A stretch of 64,000 bases of DNA from CAYZJV01 sp964478945 (GTDB taxonomy: Bacteria; Spirochaetota; Spirochaetia; Sphaerochaetales; Sphaerochaetaceae): assembly GCA_964478945.1 (NCBI GenBank), contig CAYZJV010000007.1:1-64000 (forward strand). The letters are read 5' to 3'. Position 1 is the first letter of the stretch. The number at the start of each line of letters is the position of its first letter. A program made the position numbers and the translations under genes. Below the pieces are notes generated by a model. It saw nothing but the letters and a program-made list of their open reading frames with translations. It was not told the origin of the DNA and did not search any database. Shown here piece after piece: positions 33,954-43,384 of this stretch.

Positions 33954-35579
33954 ATGACCATGCCGGCATCATACGAAGCCATCGAAAATTGGAAGCGACT
34001 CCACTATGGACTCTTCATCCACTACGGACTGTTCTCACTGGCCGGTGGTGTATGGAGGGGAAAACCCATCACTTTCGGCTACACGGAACAGATCCTTTCG
34101 CACGGCAACATCGGCCAGTATGATTACGAGGCTCTTGCAGACAGGTTCACCGCCGAACATTTCGATGCCCAAAGCATCGCAAAACTTGCGAAATCGGTCG
34201 GCATGCGCTATATAGTCCTTACATCCAAGCACCATGACGGTTTCTGCCTATTCAAGACCTCCACAACCAACTACAATACTTTCGATAGGGCCTGCAAACG
34301 GGATCTGGTGGGGGAAATGGCCTCAGCCTGTGCGGAGGAAGGATTGGCTTTCGGCATCTACTACTCTTGGATCGATTGGCATATGCCGGAAGCCTCGCCG
34401 ATCAGTGACCACAACTCCGATCCGATTTCTCCTGAGCATATGGAATGGAATATGCAACAACTCACGGAGCTTTTGGGCAACTATGGACCAATCGTCGAAT
34501 TATGGATGGATATGGGGCATCCAACCGTTGAACAATCGGAGATGGTGGCGAATCTGGCAAGAAATCTTCAACCGCATATCATGATCAATGGACGCATTTG
34601 GAACGATCGGTACGATTTCGTCTCATTGGGCGACAACAAACTCCCCGACAGGTCGTTCGATGTGCCGTGGGAAACCCCTGCTTCGATGTACCATGAGACT
34701 TGGGGCTACCGCTCATGGCAAGTAAGGGGAGATATCGATCGGAAGATCGCAGAAATCATCTCATCCCTCTCGCAGGTCACCACCTACGGTGGCAACTATC
34801 TCTTGAACATCGGTCCCATGGGGGATGGATCTGTCGTACCATTCGAACGACAGGTGCTCGAGGGTGTGGGAGAATGGGTGAAGGGACATCATGAAGCCTT
34901 GTTCGACAACGAACCCTCACCCATCGGATACCATGAATGGGGTGCGGCGACCATGAAAAACAAGGATCTGTACCTACATTTCCATAGTAGACCTTCTTCA
35001 CACTCCATCGAGATCCCATGGACCACCAATCTGCCGACAAAAGTAAACTTGCTTGAGGGTGATGCAGCGATTCCACTCGAACATCAATCCAGTGATGGCC
35101 GACTACGTATCACTATTCCGAATTCAATCTTCACCACACCTGTTCCGATCGTGAAACTCAATGGAGTTGGTTACCATGCCGATGCGGCAATTCTTCCGGT
35201 GGGAGGAGGACTTGTGGATGAGAAGGAAACCTTTTGGAGGTATACTGGGGAGCACTATTATGTGGTACATCCCATCCCCACAAGGAAGGTCTGGCGGGTG
35301 GTACTGCCTGCAGGGACTTCTTTCAGTGTCGGCTGGAAGGTATCCTCTCCATTGGATACCGATTACAAGGTATTCTATTCCGATGGAGAACTGTCCACAA
35401 CATGTTCTCTGCGCAAAGGAAGGATTGACGGAATTCTCTTTGAAACATACCGGGGCCAAGGGATAAGGACATTCACTCTGCGAGGAATTGGAGCACCATG
35501 CGGAAGAACTCCAATCCCCGATGCAGAAATCAAATTGGAATTCACACCTGTTGAATTGGAGGAGGACACAAATGAATGA
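33954..35579 (+). CDS. Alpha-L-fucosidase (GH29)
   Basis: This glycoside hydrolase of 541 residues removes alpha-linked L-fucose by a retaining mechanism. The GH29 fold is clear from WKRLHYGLFIHYGLFSLAGG, YIVLTSKHHDGFCLF, and the nucleophile region PIVELWMDMGHP with Asp186 as the likely nucleophile. A beta-sandwich C-terminal domain (about 350-541) follows. There is no signal peptide, so it acts in the cytoplasm on imported oligosaccharides. AGGAGG lies 7 bases before ATG 33954. It overlaps cutC by 8 bases. The LplA-type importer is its likely supplier. Confidence 0.9.
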   Translation: MTMPASYEAIENWKRLHYGLFIHYGLFSLAGGVWRGKPITFGYTEQILSHGNIGQYDYEALADRFTAEHFDAQSIAKLAKSVGMRYIVLTSKHHDGFCLFKTSTTNYNTFDRACKRDLVGEMASACAEEGLAFGIYYSWIDWHMPEASPISDHNSDPISPEHMEWNMQQLTELLGNYGPIVELWMDMGHPTVEQSEMVANLARNLQPHIMINGRIWNDRYDFVSLGDNKLPDRSFDVPWETPASMYHETWGYRSWQVRGDIDRKIAEIISSLSQVTTYGGNYLLNIGPMGDGSVVPFERQVLEGVGEWVKGHHEALFDNEPSPIGYHEWGAATMKNKDLYLHFHSRPSSHSIEIPWTTNLPTKVNLLEGDAAIPLEHQSSDGRLRITIPNSIFTTPVPIVKLNGVGYHADAAILPVGGGLVDEKETFWRYTGEHYYVVHPIPTRKVWRVVLPAGTSFSVGWKVSSPLDTDYKVFYSDGELSTTCSLRKGRIDGILFETYRGQGIRTFTLRGIGAPCGRTPIPDAEIKLEFTPVELEEDTNE

Positions 35580-36309
35580 AAAACCAATCATCGAGATCTG
35601 TCTCGAGTCGGTGGAATCGGTCATCGCCGCGGAACAGGGAGGAGCCGATAGGGTCGAACTGTGCAGTGATCTCTTTGAAGGAGGACTTACACCCACACTG
35701 GGAACCTTCAGAACGGCAAGACGCCTTTCTTCGTTGCAATTGAATGTCATGATCAGACCCAGGGGAGGTGATTTTTGTTACAGCGCCACCGAATTCGCTG
35801 TAATGGAGGAAGATGCGAAAATATTCAAGGAAGAGGGGGCGGATGCCCTGGTGGTGGGAATCCTGAACCCCGACGGAACTATCGACAAGGAAAGAATGCA
35901 ACGTATCATCGAAATTGCCAATCCTTTGCCGATCACATTCCACCGTGCGTTCGATGTCACGGTGAATCCGTACGCATCGTTGGAGACACTGATCGATCTG
36001 GGGGTGCAAAGGGTGTTGACCAGTGGAATGGAACCAACGGTGATGGAAGGGTTCAGACTACTTGCGCAATTGGTGAAGAAGGCAGGGGATCGCATCATCG
36101 TAATGCCCGGATGTGGTATCACAGAGCGGAACTTCGAATTCATCAAAGAGCAGGTGAAGGCCAAGGAATACCATTTGTTCCTCCCCCGCACCCATGAGTC
36201 TTCGATGGTTCATCGACCGGACCATATCTACATGGGAGGTCTGTTGCGTCAAGATGAATTTCTCATATCTCACACCGATGCAAAGAGAGTTGTGGAGATG
36301 ACCAAATGA
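35572..36309 (+). CDS. cutC: CutC family protein
   Basis: This is a 245-residue TIM-barrel protein of the CutC family, with the opening IEICLESVESVIAAEQGGAD, then RVELCSDLFEGGLTPTLG, MIRPRGGDFCYS, and ITFHRAFDV. CutC was named for copper homeostasis, but its biochemical role is unsettled and many copies sit in glycan-use loci as here. ATG 35572 follows GGAGG and overlaps the fucosidase end; its own stop overlaps the next gene (ATGA), so the three genes are translationally coupled. Confidence 0.88.
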   Translation: MNEKPIIEICLESVESVIAAEQGGADRVELCSDLFEGGLTPTLGTFRTARRLSSLQLNVMIRPRGGDFCYSATEFAVMEEDAKIFKEEGADALVVGILNPDGTIDKERMQRIIEIANPLPITFHRAFDVTVNPYASLETLIDLGVQRVLTSGMEPTVMEGFRLLAQLVKKAGDRIIVMPGCGITERNFEFIKEQVKAKEYHLFLPRTHESSMVHRPDHIYMGGLLRQDEFLISHTDAKRVVEMTK

Positions 36310-37838
36310 ACAAAAGAGTATTGATCGGTGGCATGCATCATGAGTCGAACACCTTCAACCCCATCATCACCGGACGAAACGATGTCTCGATACTCTTCGA
36401 CGATGAGATTTTGACCAACAAGGGCCAAGCAAGCCTCAACGGTATCATGGACACCCTGTTGCATAAGGGTTTCGAATTGGTCCCAACCGTCTATATGAGG
36501 GCGGTTCCCAACGGAATCATAGATCACAAGCTGTACCTGTGGTTGAAACAGGAACTGTTGCGAAGGTTGGCTGCTGCGGGTGACATCGATGGAATTTGCC
36601 TTTCACTCCATGGTTCGATGCGAGTTGAAGGAATCGGTGAAGCTGAAGGAGATCTTCTCGAGGCGATACGATCTATTGCCCCGAATGTACCGATCATGGC
36701 CGCCCTCGATATGCACGCATCCATCAGCAATAGGATGATTGCGCACGCTACCGGCTTTGTGGGATACAAATGTGCCCCCCATACCGATACCTATGAGACA
36801 GGGGTGCACGCAGCCGACATGTTGGCACACACCCTCTCGAAGCATGTATCGCCAAAGTTTTCAATTTGTCGAATCCCCGCCTTGATAGCGGGCGAACAAA
36901 GCGAAACCAGTGTGGAACCGATGGTTTCCCTGATGGAACAGGTGAAGAAAATGGAGAGTCGGCCGGGAATTATGGCGGCGAATCTATTCATGGGATTCCC
37001 GTGGGCGGATGCGAAGGAGAACTGCGTGACGACAATGGTGGTCGCCGAAACCGATCAGGAACTGGCGGATTCGGCAACCCTTTCACTTGCACAAGCGGTA
37101 CTGGACCGAATCGATGAGTTCCGATTCTACCACGAAGCATTGGTTCCCTCCCAAGCACTTGATGCGGCTCTTGCAACCATCGAATCCTTGCGACCGTGTA
37201 TCATTTCCGATTCGGGGGATAATCCTACCGCAGGATCCTCCGGGGATGTGACGAATTTCCTCAAACTGGTTATGTCCGATCCCCGTATCCAATCGTTGGA
37301 GCCTCCTTTGGTATACCAAGCACTATATGATCCCCAAAGTGTGGAACTCTGTAAAAATCTTAAGATCGGCACTCAGATCGAACTCTCATTGGGAGCTAAA
37401 TTCGATACGGTGAAAAGCTCTCCAATCCGTACAACAGCGGAAATCATCGCCAAGGCACACGATTTTTCCAGTTTCAACGCAACATTGGTACTGTTGAAGA
37501 CATCCAATGTCCACATCATCATCCAAGACAAACATATCGGTTGTTACGACCCGGAGGCCATGAGGGTGTTGGGCTTGAACCCAGAGGAATGTTCGATCAT
37601 CGTGGTGAAACTCGGCTACCTGGAACCTGAACTGCGCTCGCTCGCAAAACGATCGATCCTAGCCCTTACGGATGGAAGTAGCAATGAACTTTTGGAGAAT
37701 CTGGACTACCAACATATCGAACGACCCATGCATCCCTTCGACAAGTTGGGTCCACAACAACCCCAAGTAATTCGGGGAGGAAGCGGAAACGTAGATCCAC
37801 CATACGAAATTGGACTGGAGTTGCAATCCAATTCGTAG
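36306..37838 (+). CDS. M81 family metallopeptidase (MlrC-like)
   Basis: This 510-residue protein of the MlrC (microcystinase C) family has an N-terminal domain with the conserved GGMHHESNTFNP and metal-site segments MAALDMHASIS and YKCAPHTDTYETG, followed by the C-terminal MlrC domain with ISDSGDNPTAGSSGD. The family is a putative Zn peptidase or amidohydrolase; most members are untested. The genes before it are a fucosidase and CutC, so the true substrate may be a glycan-linked amide or peptide, which is inference. Its start overlaps the cutC stop (ATGA). Confidence 0.85.
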   Translation: MNKRVLIGGMHHESNTFNPIITGRNDVSILFDDEILTNKGQASLNGIMDTLLHKGFELVPTVYMRAVPNGIIDHKLYLWLKQELLRRLAAAGDIDGICLSLHGSMRVEGIGEAEGDLLEAIRSIAPNVPIMAALDMHASISNRMIAHATGFVGYKCAPHTDTYETGVHAADMLAHTLSKHVSPKFSICRIPALIAGEQSETSVEPMVSLMEQVKKMESRPGIMAANLFMGFPWADAKENCVTTMVVAETDQELADSATLSLAQAVLDRIDEFRFYHEALVPSQALDAALATIESLRPCIISDSGDNPTAGSSGDVTNFLKLVMSDPRIQSLEPPLVYQALYDPQSVELCKNLKIGTQIELSLGAKFDTVKSSPIRTTAEIIAKAHDFSSFNATLVLLKTSNVHIIIQDKHIGCYDPEAMRVLGLNPEECSIIVVKLGYLEPELRSLAKRSILALTDGSSNELLENLDYQHIERPMHPFDKLGPQQPQVIRGGSGNVDPPYEIGLELQSNS

Positions 37839-37878
37839 TACAATCCAAGTAGCGGCAGTGATGCCGTATCCTTAGCCA

Positions 37879-37919
37879 GCCCCTTTGGGATCACATGAAT
37901 ACTGTGGTGCCAAAGGGGC
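37879..37919 (+). terminator. Terminator after the fucosidase operon
   Basis: GCCCCTTTGG and CCAAAGGGGC form a 10-bp stem, extended inward by ATCACA/TGTGGT, followed by CTTTCTC. It lies between convergent operons and may serve both. Confidence 0.7.
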
Positions 37920-37925
37920 CTTTCT

Positions 37926-38828
37926 CTATTCGATACTACTTTTGCGGCTGGTGTAGATGGAGAAAAGCACCATGGCCACCAGTGTGAACAGATAGGGAAT
38001 GGCAAGGATAAACTCGGCGGGAACGTTCCACGCACCTTGCGCATAGTTGGAGAACGAATCCGCGAAACCGAAAACCAGTGCGGCGACCAACAGACCAAGG
38101 GGACGTTTTTGTCCAAGGAATATCACCACAAGGGCGATCCATCCCTTCCCACTGGTGATGTTGGGGACAAATGCACCTAGATTCAGTGTCAGCACGGCAC
38201 CAGCCAAGCCGCAGGCGAAACCAGAAATGAGAAAGGCTTGGAAACGGTAGCGTTTTGGCTGCATACCAAGTGACACCAGGGTCTCTTCATGCAATCCAGC
38301 GGCCCTAAGCCTGAAGCCGAACGGTGTACGGTACAACACCCACCCTGCTGCAAGCAGCAGCAGCCAACTGAGATAGACGAACACATGGTGCCCTATGAAG
38401 ATGTCGCCCAACACAGGGATCTTTTGCAGAGCGGGTACCACCAGTCTGGGCAACTTGGCGACCTCATCGAACACCACCACACCCTTGTTGCCGAACAAAC
38501 GAAAAGAAAGCACCACCGTAAGCCCGGATGCGAATAGATTGGTGGCCAATCCGGTAATGAAGACATTGGACTTCAAGTAGAGCGTGATGGCTCCCAACAG
38601 GGCCGCGAGGGCCATGGTACAGACCATACCGAGAAGGACTCCCAGTAGAAGACTTTGGGTATAATGCGAGAAGACGATCGAGGTGAATGCCCCGATGAGC
38701 ATCAGCCCTTCCAACGCAATATTGAGCATCCCGGAAAGCTCGGTGAAGACTCCGCCGGTTGCGGCCAGCAACAGAGGTGTCATGATCGCTATCGCACTGT
38801 GTAGGACAGGAATGGCAACCGCGTTCAT
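37926..38828 (-). CDS. BMP-type ABC importer permease (YufQ-like)
   Basis: This inner-membrane permease of 300 residues has about 8-9 helices and belongs to the family found with BMP binding proteins (nucleoside and related importers). Typical is the opening ATGGVFTELSGMLNIALEGL near residue 23. ATG 38828 has AGGAGG 5 bases upstream and overlaps the preceding permease by 4 bases. It is the last gene of a seven-gene operon. Confidence 0.9.
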   Translation of the reverse strand: MNAVAIPVLHSAIAIMTPLLLAATGGVFTELSGMLNIALEGLMLIGAFTSIVFSHYTQSLLLGVLLGMVCTMALAALLGAITLYLKSNVFITGLATNLFASGLTVVLSFRLFGNKGVVVFDEVAKLPRLVVPALQKIPVLGDIFIGHHVFVYLSWLLLLAAGWVLYRTPFGFRLRAAGLHEETLVSLGMQPKRYRFQAFLISGFACGLAGAVLTLNLGAFVPNITSGKGWIALVVIFLGQKRPLGLLVAALVFGFADSFSNYAQGAWNVPAEFILAIPYLFTLVAMVLFSIYTSRKSSIE

Positions 38829-39883
38829 AGTACCCTCCTCTTCTTGCCGATCTGTTGCAGCACCGAACTTGTGACGAGGAAAAACACCACAGCCTGCACT
38901 ATCGAGGCGATCTCGAAGGTCACATCGGAATGAAGCATCGCATTGCGGGCTCCCGATTCTATATAGGCGAAGAACAAGGCCGCGGGAATCACTGCCACCG
39001 GTTTGAAGCCCGCGATAAGGGCCACCGCCAGCCCGTTCCATCCCATTCCCACCGAAAATTCCTTCATACAGGCATAGTAGGTACCGAATATTGCCATACC
39101 TCCACCAAGCCCATAGAAGGCTCCACTGAGGAACATTGGCCAAACGCGGTACCAATGAACCGAAATACCGCCATATTTTGCAAACATCGGATTCATGCCG
39201 AACATCCGCAACTCATACCCACTTCTGGTTTTCTGAAGGTAGAGGTATACCAACAGGACCGCGATGAGAGCGAAATAGAGGCCTGCGCTTAGATTGGACG
39301 GCTCCAGTATTCGCATGAATCTCAAGGATTCTGGAATCTTGCCAGTCGCGATGAGGTTGGTCTCGGGATCCATGAAGGGTCCCGCTATGAGATAGCTTAC
39401 GATCAGCACCACGGCGTTCGAAAGGAGAAATGAGGAAATCAATTCACTGGTATTCCACTTCATCCTCAATACGCCGGAGATTCCGGCGAGGACACCTCCT
39501 GTCATCGCACCCAGGAACAATGCGAGTACCCCTCCCAGGAATCCCAATGGAGCAAAAGCCAACGCCGATATCGTTGCCACGAATGCTCCGCCGTAGAGTT
39601 GCCCCTCACCTCCAAGGTTGAAACTCCCTGCACGCATCGCCAACGAGATTCCCAAACCACCGAATATGAGGGGAATGGCGGTATTGACCATATTGCCGAA
39701 ATAGTAGGTGTTCTGAAGTGGGCCGAGAAAAAAGTATCGTAGGGTTTTCCCCGGGGTCTTGCTCAACAGCAGGGAGAGGATGACCAGAACTCCCAGTGCG
39801 ATCGCAAGAATCACCAATGCCCCTACAGAATTACGTGCCAATTTTGCTGGTAGGAACCGCATTCGTTTCCGTTCTTCACCCAT
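38825..39883 (-). CDS. BMP-type ABC importer permease (YufP-like)
   Basis: The partner permease of 352 residues has about 9 helices, with the YufP-type segments PLIFGGLGISLAMRAGSFNL and LGGEGQLYGGAF. The start at 39883 has GGAGGG 6 bases upstream and overlaps the ATPase end by 8 bases. Confidence 0.9.
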   Translation of the reverse strand: MGEERKRMRFLPAKLARNSVGALVILAIALGVLVILSLLLSKTPGKTLRYFFLGPLQNTYYFGNMVNTAIPLIFGGLGISLAMRAGSFNLGGEGQLYGGAFVATISALAFAPLGFLGGVLALFLGAMTGGVLAGISGVLRMKWNTSELISSFLLSNAVVLIVSYLIAGPFMDPETNLIATGKIPESLRFMRILEPSNLSAGLYFALIAVLLVYLYLQKTRSGYELRMFGMNPMFAKYGGISVHWYRVWPMFLSGAFYGLGGGMAIFGTYYACMKEFSVGMGWNGLAVALIAGFKPVAVIPAALFFAYIESGARNAMLHSDVTFEIASIVQAVVFFLVTSSVLQQIGKKRRVL

Positions 39884-41417
39884 TCGGTCCCTCCTGCCGT
39901 TTCAAGCCCAACATATAGGCTCCCATTTCCTCTTTGGTGACTTGCTTGAGTTCCTTTGCTTCCAAAAGAGCTACCACCGTACCGCGATAGAATATGATGA
40001 TGCGATCGGAAAGTGCGAGTATTTCGTCAAGATTGCTCGAAATCAAAATCACCGCGGCTCCGTTGTCGCGCAGTTCCAGCATCTTTTCATACACGAACAG
40101 ACTGCTGGCGATATCCAAACCCCAAGTAGGTTCGCTGAACACGATGTGGTCACGATACTGCTCCATCTCCCTTGCAAGGATGACTTTTTGGATATTGCCC
40201 CCAGAGAGTGTCCCCATGGGCATATGCGATCGACCCTTCACACTATAGGTATCCAGCAGAGTACGCGTGCGCTCCTCGATCCTCTTCTTCCCCATCACAC
40301 CATGGTTCACATAGGATTTTCTGGAAGCGATGATCAGGTTTTCGGCAACCGTTGCCGACAATGCACTACCGACGGACAATCGGTCGGCGGGAACGAAAGC
40401 CAGCCCATTCCTTCTCAAATCAGCTGAATCGTCATGGGAAATATCCTCACCATTATGGGTGATGGTACCCTCGGTGATTGGAAGAAATCCTCCCAGGACA
40501 GCTTCCAACACTCCCAATCCATTGCCTCCCACGCCAGCGAACCCAAGAATTTCACCACTATGGGCGGTGAACGAGACTTTGTTCAACAGTGGCCTCTCTT
40601 GGTTTCGCCTCACCACCGAGACATCGTCGAATCGCAACACAGGTCGTTTCTCACCATTGTAAGGTTTCTTGTCGATGGAGAGGGAAACGCTTTCCCCCAT
40701 CATCAGTCGAGAAATCTCCCTCTCATCAACAGAAGCGGTCGAATAGTCTCCGACCATCTTCCCCTGCCGCATGATGGCAACCCTATCCGAGATCGCCTTG
40801 ATCTCATGCAACTTGTGGGTGATGAGGATGAGAGAGGTACCATGTGCTGCGAGTGCGCGCAAAGTGACGAACAAAGATTCGATCTCCTGTTCGGTCAATA
40901 CCGCCGTAGGCTCATCGAGAATGAGGATATCGACATTACGGTAGAGCATCTTCACGATCTCCACCTGTTGTTTTTGCCCTACGGTCAATTTACCTACAGG
41001 CTTGTTGGGATCGATTGAAAAATGATGGGTATCGATCACTTCGGCGACCTGTTTCTCCGTCGTGACCAAATCATAGGTAAAACGATGCCTTCTCGGTTCC
41101 TTGCCCATCACCACATTCTGGGCGACTGTGAACTCGTCCACCAACATGAAGTGCTGGTGCACCATACCAATTCCCAAACGATTTGCTTCCAAGGGAGAAT
41201 GGATGGGCGTCTGTGTTCCCATGATTGAGATCGTACCCGAATCGGGTCGCTCCAAACCATAGAGCACCTTCATGAGGGTCGTCTTGCCAGCTCCATTTTC
41301 ACCGGCGAGGCAGAGTATTTCATTCTTTTGCAACAAAAGATCCACACCGTCATTCGCACGCAAACCGGTTCCGGGATAGATCTTCACGATGCCTCGCATC
41401 TCGACAGCATGTTCCAT
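39876..41417 (-). CDS. BMP-type ABC importer ATPase (two ABC domains)
   Basis: This 513-residue double ATPase energises the importer. The N-terminal domain has GENGAGKTTLMKVL, the Q-loop region MVHQHFMLVDEFTVAQNVV, and Walker B DILILDEPTAVLT. The C-terminal domain has a degenerate Walker A (GVGGNGLGVLEAV), as in many sugar and nucleoside double ATPases, with the signature LSGGNIQKV. ATG 41417 follows GAGG; an ATG at 41441 is also possible. Confidence 0.92.
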   Translation of the reverse strand: MEHAVEMRGIVKIYPGTGLRANDGVDLLLQKNEILCLAGENGAGKTTLMKVLYGLERPDSGTISIMGTQTPIHSPLEANRLGIGMVHQHFMLVDEFTVAQNVVMGKEPRRHRFTYDLVTTEKQVAEVIDTHHFSIDPNKPVGKLTVGQKQQVEIVKMLYRNVDILILDEPTAVLTEQEIESLFVTLRALAAHGTSLILITHKLHEIKAISDRVAIMRQGKMVGDYSTASVDEREISRLMMGESVSLSIDKKPYNGEKRPVLRFDDVSVVRRNQERPLLNKVSFTAHSGEILGFAGVGGNGLGVLEAVLGGFLPITEGTITHNGEDISHDDSADLRRNGLAFVPADRLSVGSALSATVAENLIIASRKSYVNHGVMGKKRIEERTRTLLDTYSVKGRSHMPMGTLSGGNIQKVILAREMEQYRDHIVFSEPTWGLDIASSLFVYEKMLELRDNGAAVILISSNLDEILALSDRIIIFYRGTVVALLEAKELKQVTKEEMGAYMLGLKRQEGPNG

Positions 41418-41449
41418 GTGAGCCTCAACTCCTTTCATCACAACAGTGC

Positions 41450-41474
41450 GGTCCCGGATGCTTCATCCGGGACC
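41450..41474 (-). other. Perfect hairpin after the BMP binding-protein gene
   Basis: GGTCCCGGATG and CATCCGGGACC form an 11-bp stem with a 3-base loop, starting 19 bases after the binding-protein stop and about 33 bases before the ATPase start, with no T-run. The core GGTCCCGGA matches the hairpin after dctP at 7627. Confidence 0.65.
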
Positions 41475-41493
41475 ATTTGGCTTCATCAGCCGA

Positions 41494-42543
41494 TCAGAGT
41501 GGTGGCAGAGTATAGTCGATTCCACCCGAACGGACCTTGTCCATGAACGCTTCGAAGGCTTCCCTAATATCAGCCGGAAGATTCGCAGTGTAGGCCGGAT
41601 CATCGAAGAAGAAGCCGATATAGCCCTCTTGGACACCTACGATCGACGCTTCGCCATAGGTCACGTTCCGAGCAATCACATCGGCCAGGATCTCCTTCAC
41701 CAATTTCTTTTGTTCCATCGAACCGCATCCAAGCACACGAGTTGGGGCTGCCTTGTATTCATTGGTATTGTGGAACACCACATAGGCACCCTCTTCTTGG
41801 GCTACCTTGAACAGTCCTTGGGCGGCGCCTCCGGCGATGACCGCGAATACATCGACACCGGCGGAGCGCATGCTGGAAGCAAGATCGGCTGCCTTATTGG
41901 CATCGAACCAATTGCCCACAATACGGAAATCCAAGGTAATCTTGGGATCCACCATTCGAGCTCCTTCCAAGAAACCCGGCACCATGTGCTTGTTGAGCAG
42001 TGGATACTCCTGTGCTGCGATGAAACCAACTTTGAGATCATCATTGGCGAATTCCATCGAACTGGTGGTCACCAGACCTGCAAGATATCCGAGGAAGAGC
42101 GATTGTTCATACTGATTGTACAAGTAGGTCCTGATCTGATCGTTCCCTTTGTAATAGGCGTCGGTGATGATGAACTTTTGCTCGGGAAATTTCGTTCCGA
42201 CACGATCACAAATTTCGGGTAGCGATGGGTTCGATCCCAATACGATGTCATATTCACCCGTAGCCACCAGGGAAGTGAGTTGTTCCTCCCATTCCGCTTG
42301 GTTGAATCCCGCTTCATAGACCTTCACCGTGACATTCCCATGCTCGGCGGCGAACTCTTGCGCTCCCTCGGCAAGTGCCGTATAGGGGGGGCTACCCGCC
42401 ATCACTCCAGTGATGTACACCAACACGGAAAGCGATTGGGGGGCATCCTGGGTTGCCTCGGCTTGTCCTGCGGCGAACAACGTGCCGAAGGGAAGCAACA
42501 GTGCGACGATCAACACGATTACCGAAAATCTCCTTGATTTCAT
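41494..42543 (-). CDS. BMP-family substrate-binding protein
   Basis: This periplasmic binding protein of the basic-membrane-protein family has 349 residues and a signal peptide over residues 1-24 (ending GTLFAAGQAE). Family members bind nucleosides or other small furanose-type ligands, and related ones bind autoinducer-like molecules. Typical segments are the early VLVYITGVMAGSPPYTALAE and YEQSLFLGYLAGLVTTSS. AGGAGG precedes the ATG at 42543. With its ATPase and two permeases it forms a complete importer; the enzymes upstream in the operon suggest a sugar or polyol ligand. Confidence 0.9.
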   Translation of the reverse strand: MKSRRFSVIVLIVALLLPFGTLFAAGQAEATQDAPQSLSVLVYITGVMAGSPPYTALAEGAQEFAAEHGNVTVKVYEAGFNQAEWEEQLTSLVATGEYDIVLGSNPSLPEICDRVGTKFPEQKFIITDAYYKGNDQIRTYLYNQYEQSLFLGYLAGLVTTSSMEFANDDLKVGFIAAQEYPLLNKHMVPGFLEGARMVDPKITLDFRIVGNWFDANKAADLASSMRSAGVDVFAVIAGGAAQGLFKVAQEEGAYVVFHNTNEYKAAPTRVLGCGSMEQKKLVKEILADVIARNVTYGEASIVGVQEGYIGFFFDDPAYTANLPADIREAFEAFMDKVRSGGIDYTLPPL

Positions 42544-42574
42544 AACATTTCCTCCTCTTTTAGCGATACCTTTT

Positions 42575-43384
42575 TCAATCGATACCGACTGTATCACATG
42601 CCTGATCCACACTCCAGTGGCCATGTACCAGTCCATTGACCGCATCGAGCATCGAATCCAGATTGTCCTGTTCCCAAATATTCCTTCCCACCGCGATCCC
42701 CCGGCCTCCCGCCTCCAGGGAATCATGGATGTCTTGGAACACCTGTCGTATCGAATCGGTCTTGGCTCCTCCCAAAATCACGATCGGAACGGGACACCCT
42801 TCCACTACTTTGGCGAACGAATCTTGTGTTCCGGTATAATAGGTCTTCACCAGATCGGCCCCGATTTCAGCTGCCATGCGGGCAACCATTCGGATCGCCT
42901 GGGGATCGTTCGAGGCGAACTTTTCGCCCTTCATGGTTCCCTTGGCCATCGCCTCCAACATCACCGGCAGTCCCAACGAATGGCATCTGTCGATTGCCAA
43001 GGATGCTTGCTTGATGAACTTTCCTTCATATTCATGACCGAATTTCACCGTTATGGCGGCACAAGAAGCACCATAGGCTATCGCGGTTTCCGGTTCAACA
43101 ACGAGTTCCTCCTCGAACTTTCCGCCCAATACGGTGAATCCGCCGGTGAGCCTGAGCACCAAAGCCGTAAAGCGATCCCATTCCTCGACCGAGGCATCCA
43201 CAAAACCCTTCGTGGTGAGGATTCCGTCAATCTTCTTATCGACACAAGAGCGGATGATCGCTCGTGGATCGACAATCCCTTCTATGGGTCCGGCTATCGC
43301 CGCATGGTCCATCGCAATGACCACCGACCGTCCATCCCCCTTATCGAACAGCGCATTTCTCCGTAGTGCAAGCCCAGCGTTCAT
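42575..43384 (-). CDS. DeoC/LsrF/FbaB-type class I aldolase
   Basis: This 269-residue TIM-barrel aldolase has the opening VVIAMDHAAIAGPIEGI and a probable Schiff-base lysine in LVKTYYTG (the third strand pair, VKTYYTG), with the phosphate-binding end VILGGAKTD and GRGIAVGRNIWEQ typical of LsrF, FbaB and LacD relatives. It would cleave a phosphorylated sugar made by the kinase upstream. ATG 43384 overlaps the kinase stop (ATGA) and has GGAGGAG upstream. The substrate is not known; fructose-bisphosphate and AI-2-type substrates are the closest models. Confidence 0.85.
   Translation of the reverse strand: MNAGLALRRNALFDKGDGRSVVIAMDHAAIAGPIEGIVDPRAIIRSCVDKKIDGILTTKGFVDASVEEWDRFTALVLRLTGGFTVLGGKFEEELVVEPETAIAYGASCAAITVKFGHEYEGKFIKQASLAIDRCHSLGLPVMLEAMAKGTMKGEKFASNDPQAIRMVARMAAEIGADLVKTYYTGTQDSFAKVVEGCPVPIVILGGAKTDSIRQVFQDIHDSLEAGGRGIAVGRNIWEQDNLDSMLDAVNGLVHGHWSVDQACDTVGID

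Noticed and set aside
41446..42222. A 258-codon plus-strand frame opposite the BMP binding protein
   Set aside because: The minus-strand gene has a signal peptide and family motifs. The plus frame starts inside the intercistronic hairpin with no ribosome site.
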